From NCBI RefSeq assembly GCF_013001275.1, contig NZ_JABDMV010000073.1, positions 1 to 59,137 on the forward strand: a DNA stretch of 59,137 nucleotides, given 5' to 3'. Numbering within the stretch: the first letter of the stretch is position 1; each line of letters starts with the position of its first letter. The position numbers and the translations under genes were made by a program. Origin of the DNA: Flaviramulus sp. Its GTDB lineage: Bacteria; Bacteroidota; Bacteroidia; Flavobacteriales; Flavobacteriaceae. Below are positions 26,618 to 35,514 of this stretch, one piece after another. The notes under the pieces were generated by a model that saw nothing but the letters and a program-made list of their open reading frames with translations, was not told the DNA's origin and did no database searches.

Positions 26618-27889
26618 TCATAACGAGACGTTAAATGTAAACTTAAATGCAACATTATCACTAATTTCCTGTAAGTGATAAGAACCGTATCTGTAAGTAA
26701 AGCTTAAACCAAAACCAAAGAATAGTTTATTCATTTCAAAACCAGATTCTGTATAGCCTTTTTTTAGTGACCCAAACGTGATGTTTTGATGTCTTTCAGG
26801 ATTGGCAATATCACCAATAGCGTAACGTGTAATTAAAACCAATTGTGGCTTATAACGGTCTGATATATTAAAAGGTTTTAAATAGTGTTTTAACTGAATT
26901 GTAGCAAATTTATCTGAAAAGAATTCATTAAAATACATGGTTTCAAAACTATTTAATCCCGCCACCGAAAACCGTTGTAAAATGGTTTCTTTAGTAATAT
27001 TGTTTGGATAAGCATGATATAAGTGGGTTAAGGGAGTGTCACCATTTGTAATTCCTGAAACAAGAGTTATTTCGGAAAATGCTGCATCTTCATTGCCAAT
27101 CTTATAAATGGTTCGAAAATCAATTTTCGAAAAATTAAAATCACTTTTTAAAATATCACTAAAACTTTTTGTGTATTGAAATGTGAATTTTGGATAGCCA
27201 TGTTTTATATTATTCTTCTCTTTTTTACTAGCGATAATAACATCAAAAGGACTCCATTGTAAAGCTATTTTTGAAGTGCTTAAGTTGAAGTTTTCAAAAG
27301 AATTACTGTTAAAATTAAAGCTATAGCCGTAAGTAGGATCTATTTTGCTGTTGGCCAGTTCTACTTCAGTTATTAATTTATTAGAAAATTGATGTTCTAA
27401 TGATATTGCTTTTGTGATATGCTTATGAAATAAATCAATATTAAGTAATCTGGGTTCGAAAAATTGAAAAAAGCGTTTATCGGTTAAGAATTTGGTGCTT
27501 CCAGTTTCTTCTAAATCATCAGTGTAAGTTATATTTACCCACGTTTTAGTTTTTTCGGCTATTCTAAATCCGCCACCAATACTATATTTAAAACGATGAT
27601 CTCTAAAACCATAAACAACATAACTATTTATTCTGTGTTTTTTTGAAAATTCATCATTTGTAATTCCACCAATTCCAGTTCTAACTCCCTCATATTGGTT
27701 ATATTTTATTAAATACCGCAAATCTAAATTAAAATATTTTGAAGGCAGAAAACCGTTACCCAAACTTGTTAAGAGTTCCCTTTTTTTAATAGAGTCTTGC
27801 TTAGGTTCTTCTTTTTTTTCGACTAATGGTTGCCCGAGTGCTCCATAAGAGCAGAAAATAAAAAGGAGTAATTTAAAATGTTTTAACAT
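26618..27889 (-). CDS. DUF5686-type outer-membrane beta-barrel protein (short form)
   Basis: This 423-residue protein begins with a signal peptide (cleavage near ALGQ). The barrel pattern resembles the C-terminal part of DUF5686 proteins: YNQYEGVRTGIGG, RINSYVVYGFRDHRFKYSIGGG, GYPKFTFQYTK and FFSDKFATIQLKHY. Full-length DUF5686 proteins usually carry an N-terminal carboxypeptidase-regulatory-like domain and are about twice as long; that domain is absent. The next gene on the strand, 47 bases away, is the MMPL transporter, so the pair may bridge inner and outer membrane. Function is unknown. Confidence 0.68.
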   Translation of the reverse strand: MLKHFKLLLFIFCSYGALGQPLVEKKEEPKQDSIKKRELLTSLGNGFLPSKYFNLDLRYLIKYNQYEGVRTGIGGITNDEFSKKHRINSYVVYGFRDHRFKYSIGGGFRIAEKTKTWVNITYTDDLEETGSTKFLTDKRFFQFFEPRLLNIDLFHKHITKAISLEHQFSNKLITEVELANSKIDPTYGYSFNFNSNSFENFNLSTSKIALQWSPFDVIIASKKEKNNIKHGYPKFTFQYTKSFSDILKSDFNFSKIDFRTIYKIGNEDAAFSEITLVSGITNGDTPLTHLYHAYPNNITKETILQRFSVAGLNSFETMYFNEFFSDKFATIQLKHYLKPFNISDRYKPQLVLITRYAIGDIANPERHQNITFGSLKKGYTESGFEMNKLFFGFGLSFTYRYGSYHLQEISDNVAFKFTFNVSL

Positions 27890-27913
27890 CTAATAATCAA
27901 AAACAAATGGATT

Positions 27914-27940
27914 ATAAAAAAAAGCGACCATTATGTCGCT
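27914..27940 (-). terminator. Terminator of pyrH-frr
   Basis: On the minus strand AGCGAC pairs with GTCGCT around a six-base loop and is followed by a T-run. It sits just after the frr stop. Confidence 0.8.
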
Positions 27941-27947
27941 CTTCAAA

Positions 27948-28505
27948 TTAAACTGTCATGATTTCTTTTTCCTTAAAATCAAAAAGTTCTTCAACTTTTT
28001 TAACGAAGTTATCAGTCATTTGTTGCACGTCAATTTCAGCATTTCCTTTTAAGTCTTCAGAAACATCATCAATTTTTTTGATTTCGTTGTTAGCATCTTT
28101 TCTAGCAGTTCTAATACTTACTTTAGCATCTTCAGCTTCCGCTTTAGCTTGCTTTGCTAAATCACGTCTTCGTTCTTCTGTTAACGGAGGCACATTAATT
28201 ATAATTGTTTCACCATTATTCATTGGATTAAAACCAAGATTTGCATAGGCAATACCACGTTCAATTTCTTGAAGCATGCTTTTTTCCCATGGTTGAACTG
28301 TAATAGTTCTACCATCTGGAGTATTTACATTTGCTACTTGATTTAGTGGTGTTTGCGAGCCATAATAGTCTACCATCACACTACCAAGCATTGCAGGACT
28401 TGCTTTTCCTGCTCTAATATTAACAAATTGCTTTTCTAAATGCTTAATAGCATTAACCATTGCCTCTTTTGTGGTGTCTAGTATAAATTGTATGTCTTCG
28501 TTCAT
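27948..28505 (-). CDS. frr: Ribosome recycling factor
   Basis: This 185-residue protein splits post-termination ribosomes together with EF-G. The family pattern is clear throughout: HLEKQFVNIRAGKASPAML near the N terminus, NPMNNGETIIINVPPLTEERRRDLAKQ in the middle, and RTARKDANNEIKK in the coiled-coil domain. It follows pyrH by 57 bases, the usual bacterial pairing, and ends at a terminator. Confidence 0.96.
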   Translation of the reverse strand: MNEDIQFILDTTKEAMVNAIKHLEKQFVNIRAGKASPAMLGSVMVDYYGSQTPLNQVANVNTPDGRTITVQPWEKSMLQEIERGIAYANLGFNPMNNGETIIINVPPLTEERRRDLAKQAKAEAEDAKVSIRTARKDANNEIKKIDDVSEDLKGNAEIDVQQMTDNFVKKVEELFDFKEKEIMTV

Positions 28506-28562
28506 TTTTTTAAACTTTTAGGTCAAACTATAATATACGTATGTCAAAAATTAAGCCAAGGA

Positions 28563-29270
28563 TTAAATATTAACCTCGGTACCAATTTTTTCGCCAGAAA
28601 CTACTTTAAGTAAATTACCTTTTTTATTCATATCAAAAACAATTATCGGTAGTTCGTTTTCTTGACTAAGAGTAAATGCTGTCGTATCCATTACTTTTAA
28701 GCCTTTACGTAAAACATCATCAAATGTTATTGTATTAAATTTAATGGCTTTGTCATCTTTTTCTGGATCGGTGTTATAAATTCCATCAACGCGAGTGCCT
28801 TTTAAAATAACATCTGCCTCAATTTCAATTGCTCGTAAAACAGCTGCCGAATCGGTAGTAAAATAAGGATTTCCTGTACCGCCGCCAAAAATTACTACAC
28901 GCCCCTTTTCTAAATGGCGCATCGCTCTTCTCCTTATAAAAGGCTCTGCAACTTCATTTATTTTGATAGCTGTTTGTAGCCTTGTTGGTATCTCAGCATC
29001 TTCTAAAGCGCCTTGTAAGGCTAATCCGTTTATAACTGTTGCAAGCATCCCCATATAATCACCTTGCACACGATCCATACCTTTACTAGCACCGGCAACA
29101 CCTCTAAAAATGTTTCCGCCACCTATAACTATAGCAACTTCTACACCCTTTTCAGTTATAGTTTTAATGTCTCTTGCATATTCTGCTAAACGTTCTGGAT
29201 CAATACCGTATTGGCGATCACCCATTAGCGCTTCACCTGATAATTTGAGAAGTATTCTTTTATATTTCAT
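28563..29270 (-). CDS. pyrH: UMP kinase (EC 2.7.4.22)
   Basis: This 235-residue hexameric enzyme phosphorylates UMP to UDP. The N-terminal [17 protein letters not shown] motif, the GGGNIFRG nucleotide/UMP loop, and the [16 protein letters not shown] segment are diagnostic. The start is the ATG at 29270; the longer frame at 29294 begins at the TTG of a TAGCTTTG promoter element. frr is co-transcribed downstream. Confidence 0.96.
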   Translation of the reverse strand: MKYKRILLKLSGEALMGDRQYGIDPERLAEYARDIKTITEKGVEVAIVIGGGNIFRGVAGASKGMDRVQGDYMGMLATVINGLALQGALEDAEIPTRLQTAIKINEVAEPFIRRRAMRHLEKGRVVIFGGGTGNPYFTTDSAAVLRAIEIEADVILKGTRVDGIYNTDPEKDDKAIKFNTITFDDVLRKGLKVMDTTAFTLSQENELPIIVFDMNKKGNLLKVVSGEKIGTEVNI

Positions 29271-29291
29271 TAGATCTTTACTGAAGTTGAG

Positions 29292-29299
29292 CAAAGCTA
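29292..29299 (-). promoter_or_regulatory. -7 promoter element of pyrH-frr
   Basis: TAGCTTTG on the minus strand lies 21 bases before the pyrH ATG. The same octamer occurs upstream of polA (35375-35382). Confidence 0.5.
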
Positions 29300-29350
29300 C
29301 ATAATTTTTTTAATTTCTGAATTTATATGAATTAGGATTTTGCAAATAAA

Positions 29351-29381
29351 AAACCACTATCCTTATTTAGAATAGTGGTTT
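29351..29381 (-). terminator. Terminator after tsf
   Basis: AAACCACTAT (29351-29360) pairs with ATAGTGGTTT (29372-29381); on the minus strand a T-run follows. It separates the rplM-rpsI-rpsB-tsf unit from pyrH-frr. Confidence 0.85.
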
Positions 29382-29415
29382 GCAATTTTTATTTACGCAA
29401 ATGCGTAATATTAGG

Positions 29416-30390
29416 TTACCCTACTGACACACGTTTGAAGCCTGTAATTTCAACATCCCCATAAGTGGATACATATTTTGCAACGCTCATTTTTTCATCT
29501 TTAATAAAATTTTGATCTAGTAAACATTTTTCTTGATCAAGAGTTGTATTATCAGAAATAAAACGTTCCATTTTCCCTGGTAAAATTCTATCCCAAATTT
29601 GTTCTGGCTTGCCTTCAGCTTTTAATTCTGCTTTTGCAGCTTCTTCAGCCTTAGCAATAACTTCTTGAGTTAATTGTGCCATAGAAATATATTGAGGTAC
29701 ATTTTTAAGAGTTTTTCCTAAACGACCTAATTCTATATTGTCTTTTTCAATAACAGCAATTCTAGCTTCCGTTTCGGATGCGATGTACGCAGAGTCAAAA
29801 TCTTTATAAGATAATGTTGTTGCTCCCATTGATGCTACTTGCATAGCTACATCTTTAACTAATATTTCAGCTTTATCAACTTTGGTAGACAATCCTACTA
29901 AAGCAGCAATTTTGTTAATGTGAACATAAGTGCCAACATAAGGTGCTTGTAATTTTTCGAAGGCGGTAATATCTAATTTCTCACCAATCACACCTGTTTG
30001 CTCTGTTAATTTTTCTGCAACTGTCATTCCTCCGAAATCTGCTGCTAAAAAGTCTTCTTTTGTATTGCAGTTTAAAGCAACTTCTGCTAAATCATTAGCT
30101 AGTGCAACAAAGTTTTCATTTTTTCCAACAAAATCTGTTTCGCAACCTAAAACAATCGCAACACCTTCTGTTTGGTCTGCATTAATTTTAGAAATAGCAG
30201 CACCTTCAGAAGAATCTCTATCCGCTCTTTTTTCTGCAACTTTTTGTCCTTTTTTACGTAAAACCTCGATTGCTTTATCGAAATTGCCTTCAGCTTCAAC
30301 TAATGCTTTCTTGCAATCCATCATTCCTGCACCTGTAGCTTGTCTTAATTTATTTACTTCAGCTGCTGTAACTTTTACCGTAGTACTCAT
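29416..30390 (-). CDS. tsf: Translation elongation factor Ts
   Basis: This 324-residue protein exchanges GDP for GTP on EF-Tu. The N-terminal UBA-like domain (VNKLRQATGAGMMDCKKALVEAEGNFDKAIEVLRKKG) and the TDFV motif (CETDFVGKN) are diagnostic. Two dimerisation subdomains follow. It lies after rpsB with an 83-base gap that contains a terminator-like hairpin, which may set the ratio of the two products. Confidence 0.97.
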   Translation of the reverse strand: MSTTVKVTAAEVNKLRQATGAGMMDCKKALVEAEGNFDKAIEVLRKKGQKVAEKRADRDSSEGAAISKINADQTEGVAIVLGCETDFVGKNENFVALANDLAEVALNCNTKEDFLAADFGGMTVAEKLTEQTGVIGEKLDITAFEKLQAPYVGTYVHINKIAALVGLSTKVDKAEILVKDVAMQVASMGATTLSYKDFDSAYIASETEARIAVIEKDNIELGRLGKTLKNVPQYISMAQLTQEVIAKAEEAAKAELKAEGKPEQIWDRILPGKMERFISDNTTLDQEKCLLDQNFIKDEKMSVAKYVSTYGDVEITGFKRVSVG

Positions 30391-30404
30391 AGTAATTAAA
30401 ATTT

Positions 30405-30452
30405 AAAAAAGTCGTTTAATTAATTCAATAAAGAAAAGAATCAAACGACTTT
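30405..30452 (-). terminator. Terminator-like hairpin between rpsB and tsf
   Basis: On the minus strand AAAGTCGTTT (30452-30443) pairs perfectly with AAACGACTTT (30417-30408), loop 25 bases, followed by a T6 run. It probably causes partial termination before tsf. Confidence 0.65.
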
Positions 30453-30473
30453 ATAATGTATTATTAATGTTAT

Positions 30474-31328
30474 TTATTCTTCTTCTTCAGCAACAGCTTT
30501 TTTAGCTGGAGCAGCTTTAGCTTTTGCTTTTGGAGCAGCTTTCTCAACTACTGCTTCAGTTTTTTCTTCAACTTCAGCTTTTGGAGCTTCTTCTTTTGCT
30601 TTTGGAGCTTCTTCTTTAGAAGCTGCGGCAGCATCTTTTTCAGCTTTGCGTTCTGCTAAACCTTCTGAAATTGCGGAAGTTACGTGAGTTAAAATTTTAT
30701 CTATCGATTTAGAAGCGTCATCATTTGAAGGGATTACATAATCAACTTGACGTGGGTCTGAGTTGGTATCTACCATTGCAAATATTGGAATGTTTAATTT
30801 TTGAGCTTCTTTAATCGCGATATGCTCACGTTTAATATCTACAACAAACAAAGCGCCTGGTAAACGTGTCATGTCTACGATAGATCCTAAGTTTTTCTCT
30901 AACTTAGCTCTTAAACGATCAACTTGTAAACGCTCTTTTTTAGATAGTGTTAAAAAAGTACCATCTTTCTTCATTCTATCAATAGAAGCCATTTTTTTAA
31001 TAGCTTTTCTAATAGTAACAAAGTTAGTTAACATTCCACCTGGCCATCTTTCAGTGATGTAAGGCATGTTAATTTCACCAGCTTTTTCAGCTACGATATC
31101 TTTTGCTTGTTTTTTGGTTGCAACGAATAAAATTTTACGACCTGAATTTGCAATTTTAGCTAATGCTGCACCTGCTTCATCAATTTTTGCCGCTGTTTTA
31201 TAAAGGTTTATTATATGGATACCGTTGCGTTCCATATAAACGTAAGGGGCCATGTTAGGATCCCATTTACGTGTTAAGTGTCCGAAATGTACACCTGCTT
31301 CAAGTAATTCTTTTACTTCTACTGCCAT
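30474..31328 (-). CDS. rpsB: 30S ribosomal protein S2
   Basis: This 284-residue small-subunit protein starts at MAVEVKELLEAGVHFGH; an upstream frame from 31361 is discarded on that basis. The core (about 1-225) contains TRKWDPNMAPYVY, RKILFVATKKQAKDIV and the ERWPGGMLTNF motif. A C-terminal extension of about 50 residues is rich in Ala, Lys, Glu and Pro repeats ([11 protein letters not shown]), typical of flavobacterial S2. It is followed by tsf and preceded by a long leader with its own promoter-like element. Confidence 0.97.
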   Translation of the reverse strand: MAVEVKELLEAGVHFGHLTRKWDPNMAPYVYMERNGIHIINLYKTAAKIDEAGAALAKIANSGRKILFVATKKQAKDIVAEKAGEINMPYITERWPGGMLTNFVTIRKAIKKMASIDRMKKDGTFLTLSKKERLQVDRLRAKLEKNLGSIVDMTRLPGALFVVDIKREHIAIKEAQKLNIPIFAMVDTNSDPRQVDYVIPSNDDASKSIDKILTHVTSAISEGLAERKAEKDAAAASKEEAPKAKEEAPKAEVEEKTEAVVEKAAPKAKAKAAPAKKAVAEEEE

Positions 31329-31483
31329 TTTGTAATAGTTTACGTTCTGTTGAATTAGCAATGCTTAAGTGGTCATTATAAAAAATTCGCCTTAAACATT
31401 TAGATGCTAAACTAAATCCTGCTTTTACGCTAGGACAACAATAACTAGTTTAAATTTTTGTTTTGAGTTGAAAGTGATTTCAA

Positions 31484-31491
31484 CAAATATA
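31484..31491 (-). promoter_or_regulatory. Possible rpsB promoter element at the rpsI stop
   Basis: TATATTTG on the minus strand begins immediately after the rpsI stop codon. It would give rpsB a leader of about 150 nt. Confidence 0.45.
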
Positions 31492-31878
31492 TTAACGTTT
31501 CGAGAATTGGAATTTTTTACGCGCTTTTTTCTGTCCGAATTTTTTACGCTCAACCATTCTTGGATCTCTTGTTAATAAACCTTCTGGTTTTAATATTAAT
31601 CTGTTTTCAGCATCAATCTCACACATAACGCGAGAAAGTGCTAAACGAACCGCTTCCGCTTGTCCGGTAATACCACCTCCATATACATTAACCGTAATAT
31701 CAAAGTTGCTGTCATTGTTAGTCAAAACTAAAGGTTGCTTTACTTTGTACTGTAAGGTAGCTGTTGTAAAGTAATTAGCTAAGTCTTTTTTATTAATCGT
31801 AATGTTACCTTTTCCTGGGGCAACATAAGCACGAGCAACAGCCGTCTTTCTACGGCCAATTTTGTGAATTACATCCAT
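31492..31878 (-). CDS. rpsI: 30S ribosomal protein S9
   Basis: This 128-residue protein binds near the ribosomal P site. It starts with IGRRKTAVARAYVAPGKGN and ends with the conserved basic tail KKFGQKKARKKFQFSKR, whose last Arg contacts P-site tRNA. Its ATG overlaps the rplM stop by one base (TAATG), so the two are coupled. Confidence 0.98.
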   Translation of the reverse strand: MDVIHKIGRRKTAVARAYVAPGKGNITINKKDLANYFTTATLQYKVKQPLVLTNNDSNFDITVNVYGGGITGQAEAVRLALSRVMCEIDAENRLILKPEGLLTRDPRMVERKKFGQKKARKKFQFSKR

Positions 31879-32333
31879 TATTTGAATTCGTTTAAGTTAA
31901 TTGTTTTCGGTTTTTGCGCTGCATGAGCATGCTCTGAACCAACAACAACTGTTAGATTACGGAATAAATCTGCGCCTAATTTGTTTTTAGGGAGCATTCC
32001 TTTAACTGATTTTTCTACTACTCTTGCAGGATCTTTTCCATACAATTCTGTAGCAGTTAAACTTTTTTGACCTCCTGGATATCCGGTGTGACGAATGTAC
32101 GTTTTGTCGTTCCATTTGTTTCCTGATAAAGTGATTTTTTCAGCATTGATAACAATAACATTATCTCCGCAATCAACATGAGGTGTGAAGTTTGGCTTGT
32201 GTTTACCTCTTAAAAGTTTTGCAACTTTAGAGCATAAACGACCAAGCGCCTGACCTTCAGCATCAACTAAAACCCACTGTTTATTTGCAGTAGCTTTGTT
32301 CGCTGAAATCGTTTTGTAGCTTAATGTGTCCAC
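31878..32333 (-). CDS. rplM: 50S ribosomal protein L13
   Basis: This 151-residue protein has the family motifs [32 protein letters not shown] and GMLPKNKLG. The start codon is GTG at 32333, giving the usual flavobacterial N terminus [15 protein letters not shown]; no in-frame ATG fits. It leads the rplM-rpsI unit and has a leader of about 55 nt with a small hairpin. Confidence 0.97.
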   Translation of the reverse strand: MDTLSYKTISANKATANKQWVLVDAEGQALGRLCSKVAKLLRGKHKPNFTPHVDCGDNVIVINAEKITLSGNKWNDKTYIRHTGYPGGQKSLTATELYGKDPARVVEKSVKGMLPKNKLGADLFRNLTVVVGSEHAHAAQKPKTINLNEFK

Positions 32334-32390
32334 ACTTATTATTTTTTCTAATTAAACATTCCTCTCTCAAAAAGAGTTTGCAAATTTACG

Positions 32391-32398
32391 ATTATATA
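32391..32398 (-). promoter_or_regulatory. -7 promoter element of rplM-rpsI
   Basis: TAAATTTG on the minus strand lies 57 bases before the GTG start. Between them lie CTCTTTTTGAGAG, a possible hairpin, and a three-codon ATG-TTT-AAT-TAG frame. Confidence 0.5.
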
Positions 32399-32496
32399 TT
32401 TGATTACCAAATAGTGAAGTGAGATTATTTTGTGGAATTTCTAACACACAATAATAATTGAGAAAACGGCTAAGGTATTATTCAGTTTTTTGAGGA

Positions 32497-35352
32497 TTAA
32501 TGGGCTTCTAACCAATTATCACCAATATCCAAATCAACATCTAATGGGACCTCAAGTTTATAGGCGTTTTCCATTTCCGTTTTAACTAGTTTTTTTATGA
32601 CTTCTAATTCTTGTTTATAAACATCAAAAACTAATTCATCATGCACTTGCAATAGCATTTTGGTTTTATAATTACCTTCTTGAAGTTTATTATAAATATT
32701 AATCATGGCAATTTTAATAATATCGGCAGCACTTCCTTGTATTGGTGCATTAATGGCATTACGTTCTGCCGCTCCTCGAACCACCGCATTTCTTGAATTA
32801 ATATCTTTTAAATAACGACGGCGCCCTAAAACGGTTTGCACATAGCCATTATCTCGTGCAAAATCAACTTGCTCGCTCATATAGGCACGTAATTTCGGAT
32901 AGGTTTCATAATAGGTGTCAATAAGATCTTTGGCTTCACTTCGGGATAAATCGGTTTGGTTACTCAGTCCGAAAGCTGAAACACCATAAATAATTCCAAA
33001 ATTTACTGTTTTAGCATTTCCACGTTGCTCACGAGTTACGTTGTTTAAGGGGATATTGAAAACTTTTGAAGCTGTGGACGCATGAATATCTTCTCCATTT
33101 TTAAAAGCTTCAATCATTGTTTTTTCTTTACTCAATGCTGCGATTATTCGTAATTCAATTTGTGAATAATCGGCGGCTAACAAGGTATAGTCATTATTTC
33201 TCGGTACAAATGCTTTTCGTACTTGACGACCTCTCTCGGTACGAATAGGAATATTTTGTAAATTAGGATTGTTACTTGATAAACGACCCGTGGCCGCAAC
33301 GGTTTGCATATAGTCAGTATGCACACGTCCCGTAATTGGTTCTACCTGCAGCGGAAGCGCATCTACATAAGTGCTTTTTAATTTAGCCAATCCGCGATAC
33401 TCTAAAATATGCTTTATAATTTCATGATCTTTGGCTAAATAACTCAAAATATCTTCGCTAGTGGCATACTGTCCAGTTTTTGTTTTTTTAGGCTTGTCTA
33501 CAAGTTTTAATTTATCAAACAAAATATCTCCCAACTGCTTTGGTGAAGCTATATTAAATTCCTCACCAGCTTCGGCATAAATTTTTGTTTCTAAAGATTT
33601 AATGTCTTTATCTAACTGTTCAGAAAGAGAATTCAAGAAATCACCATCCAAATTAATACCTTCTAATTCCATTGCCGCTAAAACTCGAAGTAAAGGTATT
33701 TCAATTTCATCGAAAAGTTTTTTCGTATTTGCTTCTCCTAATTCTTTTTCAAAATGATCTTTTAGTTGTAATGTAATATCAGCATCTTCAACTGCATATT
33801 CAGTTTGTTTTTCTAGCGGAACATCTCGCATAGATAATTGATTCTTGCCTTTTTTACCAATTAAATCTGTTATAGAAATGGGTGTGTAATTTAAATAGGT
33901 TTCAGCTAATACATCCATATTATGGCGCATGTCTGGATTAATTAAATAATGCGCCAACATAGTATCAAAGAGTTTTCCTTTAACTGTAATATTATATTTT
34001 GCTAATACTTTTATATCATATTTTAAGTTTTGTCCTATTTTTTGAATGGTTTCTGCCTCAAAAAACGGCCTTAATTCCTCAATTAATTTTTGAGCTTGTT
34101 CACGGTTTTCTGGAAATGGCATATAAAAACCTTTGCCTACTTCCCATGAAAATGCAATACCAACCAATTCCGCTATTAATGGATTTAAACCTGTAGTTTC
34201 TGTATCAAAACAAACACTGCTTTGGTTCATTAAATTTTTTATAAACAATTTGGTAGCCATTCCTGGCGCTATACTTTGGTATAAGTGTGAAGTGGTTTCT
34301 GCTGTTTTTCTAGTGTATTCTGATTTTGTTTCAGGTAAATCGGTACTTGTGGGATCTGCACCAAATAAAGAAAATTGCCCTGTGCCAGCTGATTTAACCT
34401 CTTTAGGTGTCGCTTTTTTATTTTCTGTTTCTTTAGAGCTATCCGAGGTATTAGTATTATCGGAAGTTTCCACAGCGAACGTTTTAGTAAAATTATCAAT
34501 TAATCTTCTAAATTCTAATTCTTGAAAAATCTCGGTAACTTTTGGAATATCTGGATGGTCTAACTCAAAATCTTTGGCATTAAATGCAACTGGCACGTCC
34601 AGCATTATAGTTGCTAATTTTTTAGAAAGTATGCCTAATTCTTTCGAGGCTTCTACTTTTTCTTTCATTTTTCCTTTAAGCTCGTGAGTATTCGCCAAAA
34701 GGTTTTCCATGCTTCCGTATTGTGCTAAAAATTTTTTTGCTGTTTTTTCGCCAACCCCAGGAAGCCCTGGTATATTATCGCTGGAGTCACCCATCATCCC
34801 TAAAAAATCAATAACTTGTAATGGGTCTGTTATTTCAAATTTTTTCTGAACTTCTGGAATTCCCCAAGTTTCGTATCCACCACCAAAAACAGGTCGGTAC
34901 ATAAAAATGTTTTCACTAACCAATTGAGCAAAATCTTTGTCTGGCGTAACCATAAACGTTTTATAGCCTTCTTTTTCGGCTTGTTTCGAAAGGGTTCCAA
35001 TAACATCATCAGCTTCATATCCTTCTTTTACCATAATTGGAATATGCATGGCTTTTAATATATCTTGAATATAAGGAACGGCTATTTTTATAGCTTCTGG
35101 TGTGGCATCTCGGTTAGCTTTATATTCTTCAAACATTTCTATTCTGTCTACACTTCCACCTTTGTCAAAACATACGGCTAAATGGTCTGGTCTCTCTCGT
35201 TTTATAACATCTAAAAGTGAATTCATAAATCCCATTATTGCTGATGTATCAACGCCTTTAGAGTTAATTCTTGGGTTTTTTATGAAGGCATAGTAACCAC
35301 GGAAAATTAACGCATACGCATCTACTAGAAAAAGACGTTTTTGATCGGACAT
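32497..35352 (-). CDS. polA: DNA polymerase I
   Basis: This 951-residue three-domain enzyme fills gaps and removes RNA primers. The 5'-3' exonuclease/FEN domain covers about 1-290 (LFLVDAYALIFRGYYAF, VTPDKDFAQLV, GDSSDNIPGLPGVGEKTA). The 3'-5' exonuclease domain keeps its acidic residues (CFDTETTGLNPL). The polymerase domain has motif A (DYSQIELRIIAALS), motif B (RGNAKTVNFGIIYG) and motif C (VHDELVFDV). A low-complexity linker rich in Ser, Thr and Asn lies near residues 295-345. Confidence 0.97.
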   Translation of the reverse strand: MSDQKRLFLVDAYALIFRGYYAFIKNPRINSKGVDTSAIMGFMNSLLDVIKRERPDHLAVCFDKGGSVDRIEMFEEYKANRDATPEAIKIAVPYIQDILKAMHIPIMVKEGYEADDVIGTLSKQAEKEGYKTFMVTPDKDFAQLVSENIFMYRPVFGGGYETWGIPEVQKKFEITDPLQVIDFLGMMGDSSDNIPGLPGVGEKTAKKFLAQYGSMENLLANTHELKGKMKEKVEASKELGILSKKLATIMLDVPVAFNAKDFELDHPDIPKVTEIFQELEFRRLIDNFTKTFAVETSDNTNTSDSSKETENKKATPKEVKSAGTGQFSLFGADPTSTDLPETKSEYTRKTAETTSHLYQSIAPGMATKLFIKNLMNQSSVCFDTETTGLNPLIAELVGIAFSWEVGKGFYMPFPENREQAQKLIEELRPFFEAETIQKIGQNLKYDIKVLAKYNITVKGKLFDTMLAHYLINPDMRHNMDVLAETYLNYTPISITDLIGKKGKNQLSMRDVPLEKQTEYAVEDADITLQLKDHFEKELGEANTKKLFDEIEIPLLRVLAAMELEGINLDGDFLNSLSEQLDKDIKSLETKIYAEAGEEFNIASPKQLGDILFDKLKLVDKPKKTKTGQYATSEDILSYLAKDHEIIKHILEYRGLAKLKSTYVDALPLQVEPITGRVHTDYMQTVAATGRLSSNNPNLQNIPIRTERGRQVRKAFVPRNNDYTLLAADYSQIELRIIAALSKEKTMIEAFKNGEDIHASTASKVFNIPLNNVTREQRGNAKTVNFGIIYGVSAFGLSNQTDLSRSEAKDLIDTYYETYPKLRAYMSEQVDFARDNGYVQTVLGRRRYLKDINSRNAVVRGAAERNAINAPIQGSAADIIKIAMINIYNKLQEGNYKTKMLLQVHDELVFDVYKQELEVIKKLVKTEMENAYKLEVPLDVDLDIGDNWLEAH

Positions 35353-35374
35353 TTTGTTTGTTTTGATAGAAAAC

Positions 35375-35382
35375 CAAAGCTA
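35375..35382 (-). promoter_or_regulatory. -7 promoter element of polA
   Basis: TAGCTTTG on the minus strand lies 22 bases before the polA ATG, in a divergent intergenic region shared with the metallophosphoesterase gene. Confidence 0.5.
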
Positions 35383-35494
35383 CAAAAAGTTAATCTTATT
35401 TATTGAATTCTACCATTTGGATTTATATTAAAGATAAAAACTTAAGGATTAGTTAAATTAAATTCACTTATCAGATTTTGTTTTAGAATACTAC

Positions 35495-35502
35495 TATCTT
35501 TG
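35495..35502 (+). promoter_or_regulatory. -7 promoter element of the metallophosphoesterase gene
   Basis: TATCTTTG lies 12 bases before the ATG at 35515. The longer frame would start at the TTG inside it, which argues for the ATG. Confidence 0.5.
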
Positions 35503-35514
35503 AAAAAAAGACAT

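Noticed and set aside
32497-35352. Possible loss of proofreading in DNA polymerase I
   Set aside because: The DTETTGL motif and later acidic residues of the 3'-5' exonuclease domain are present.
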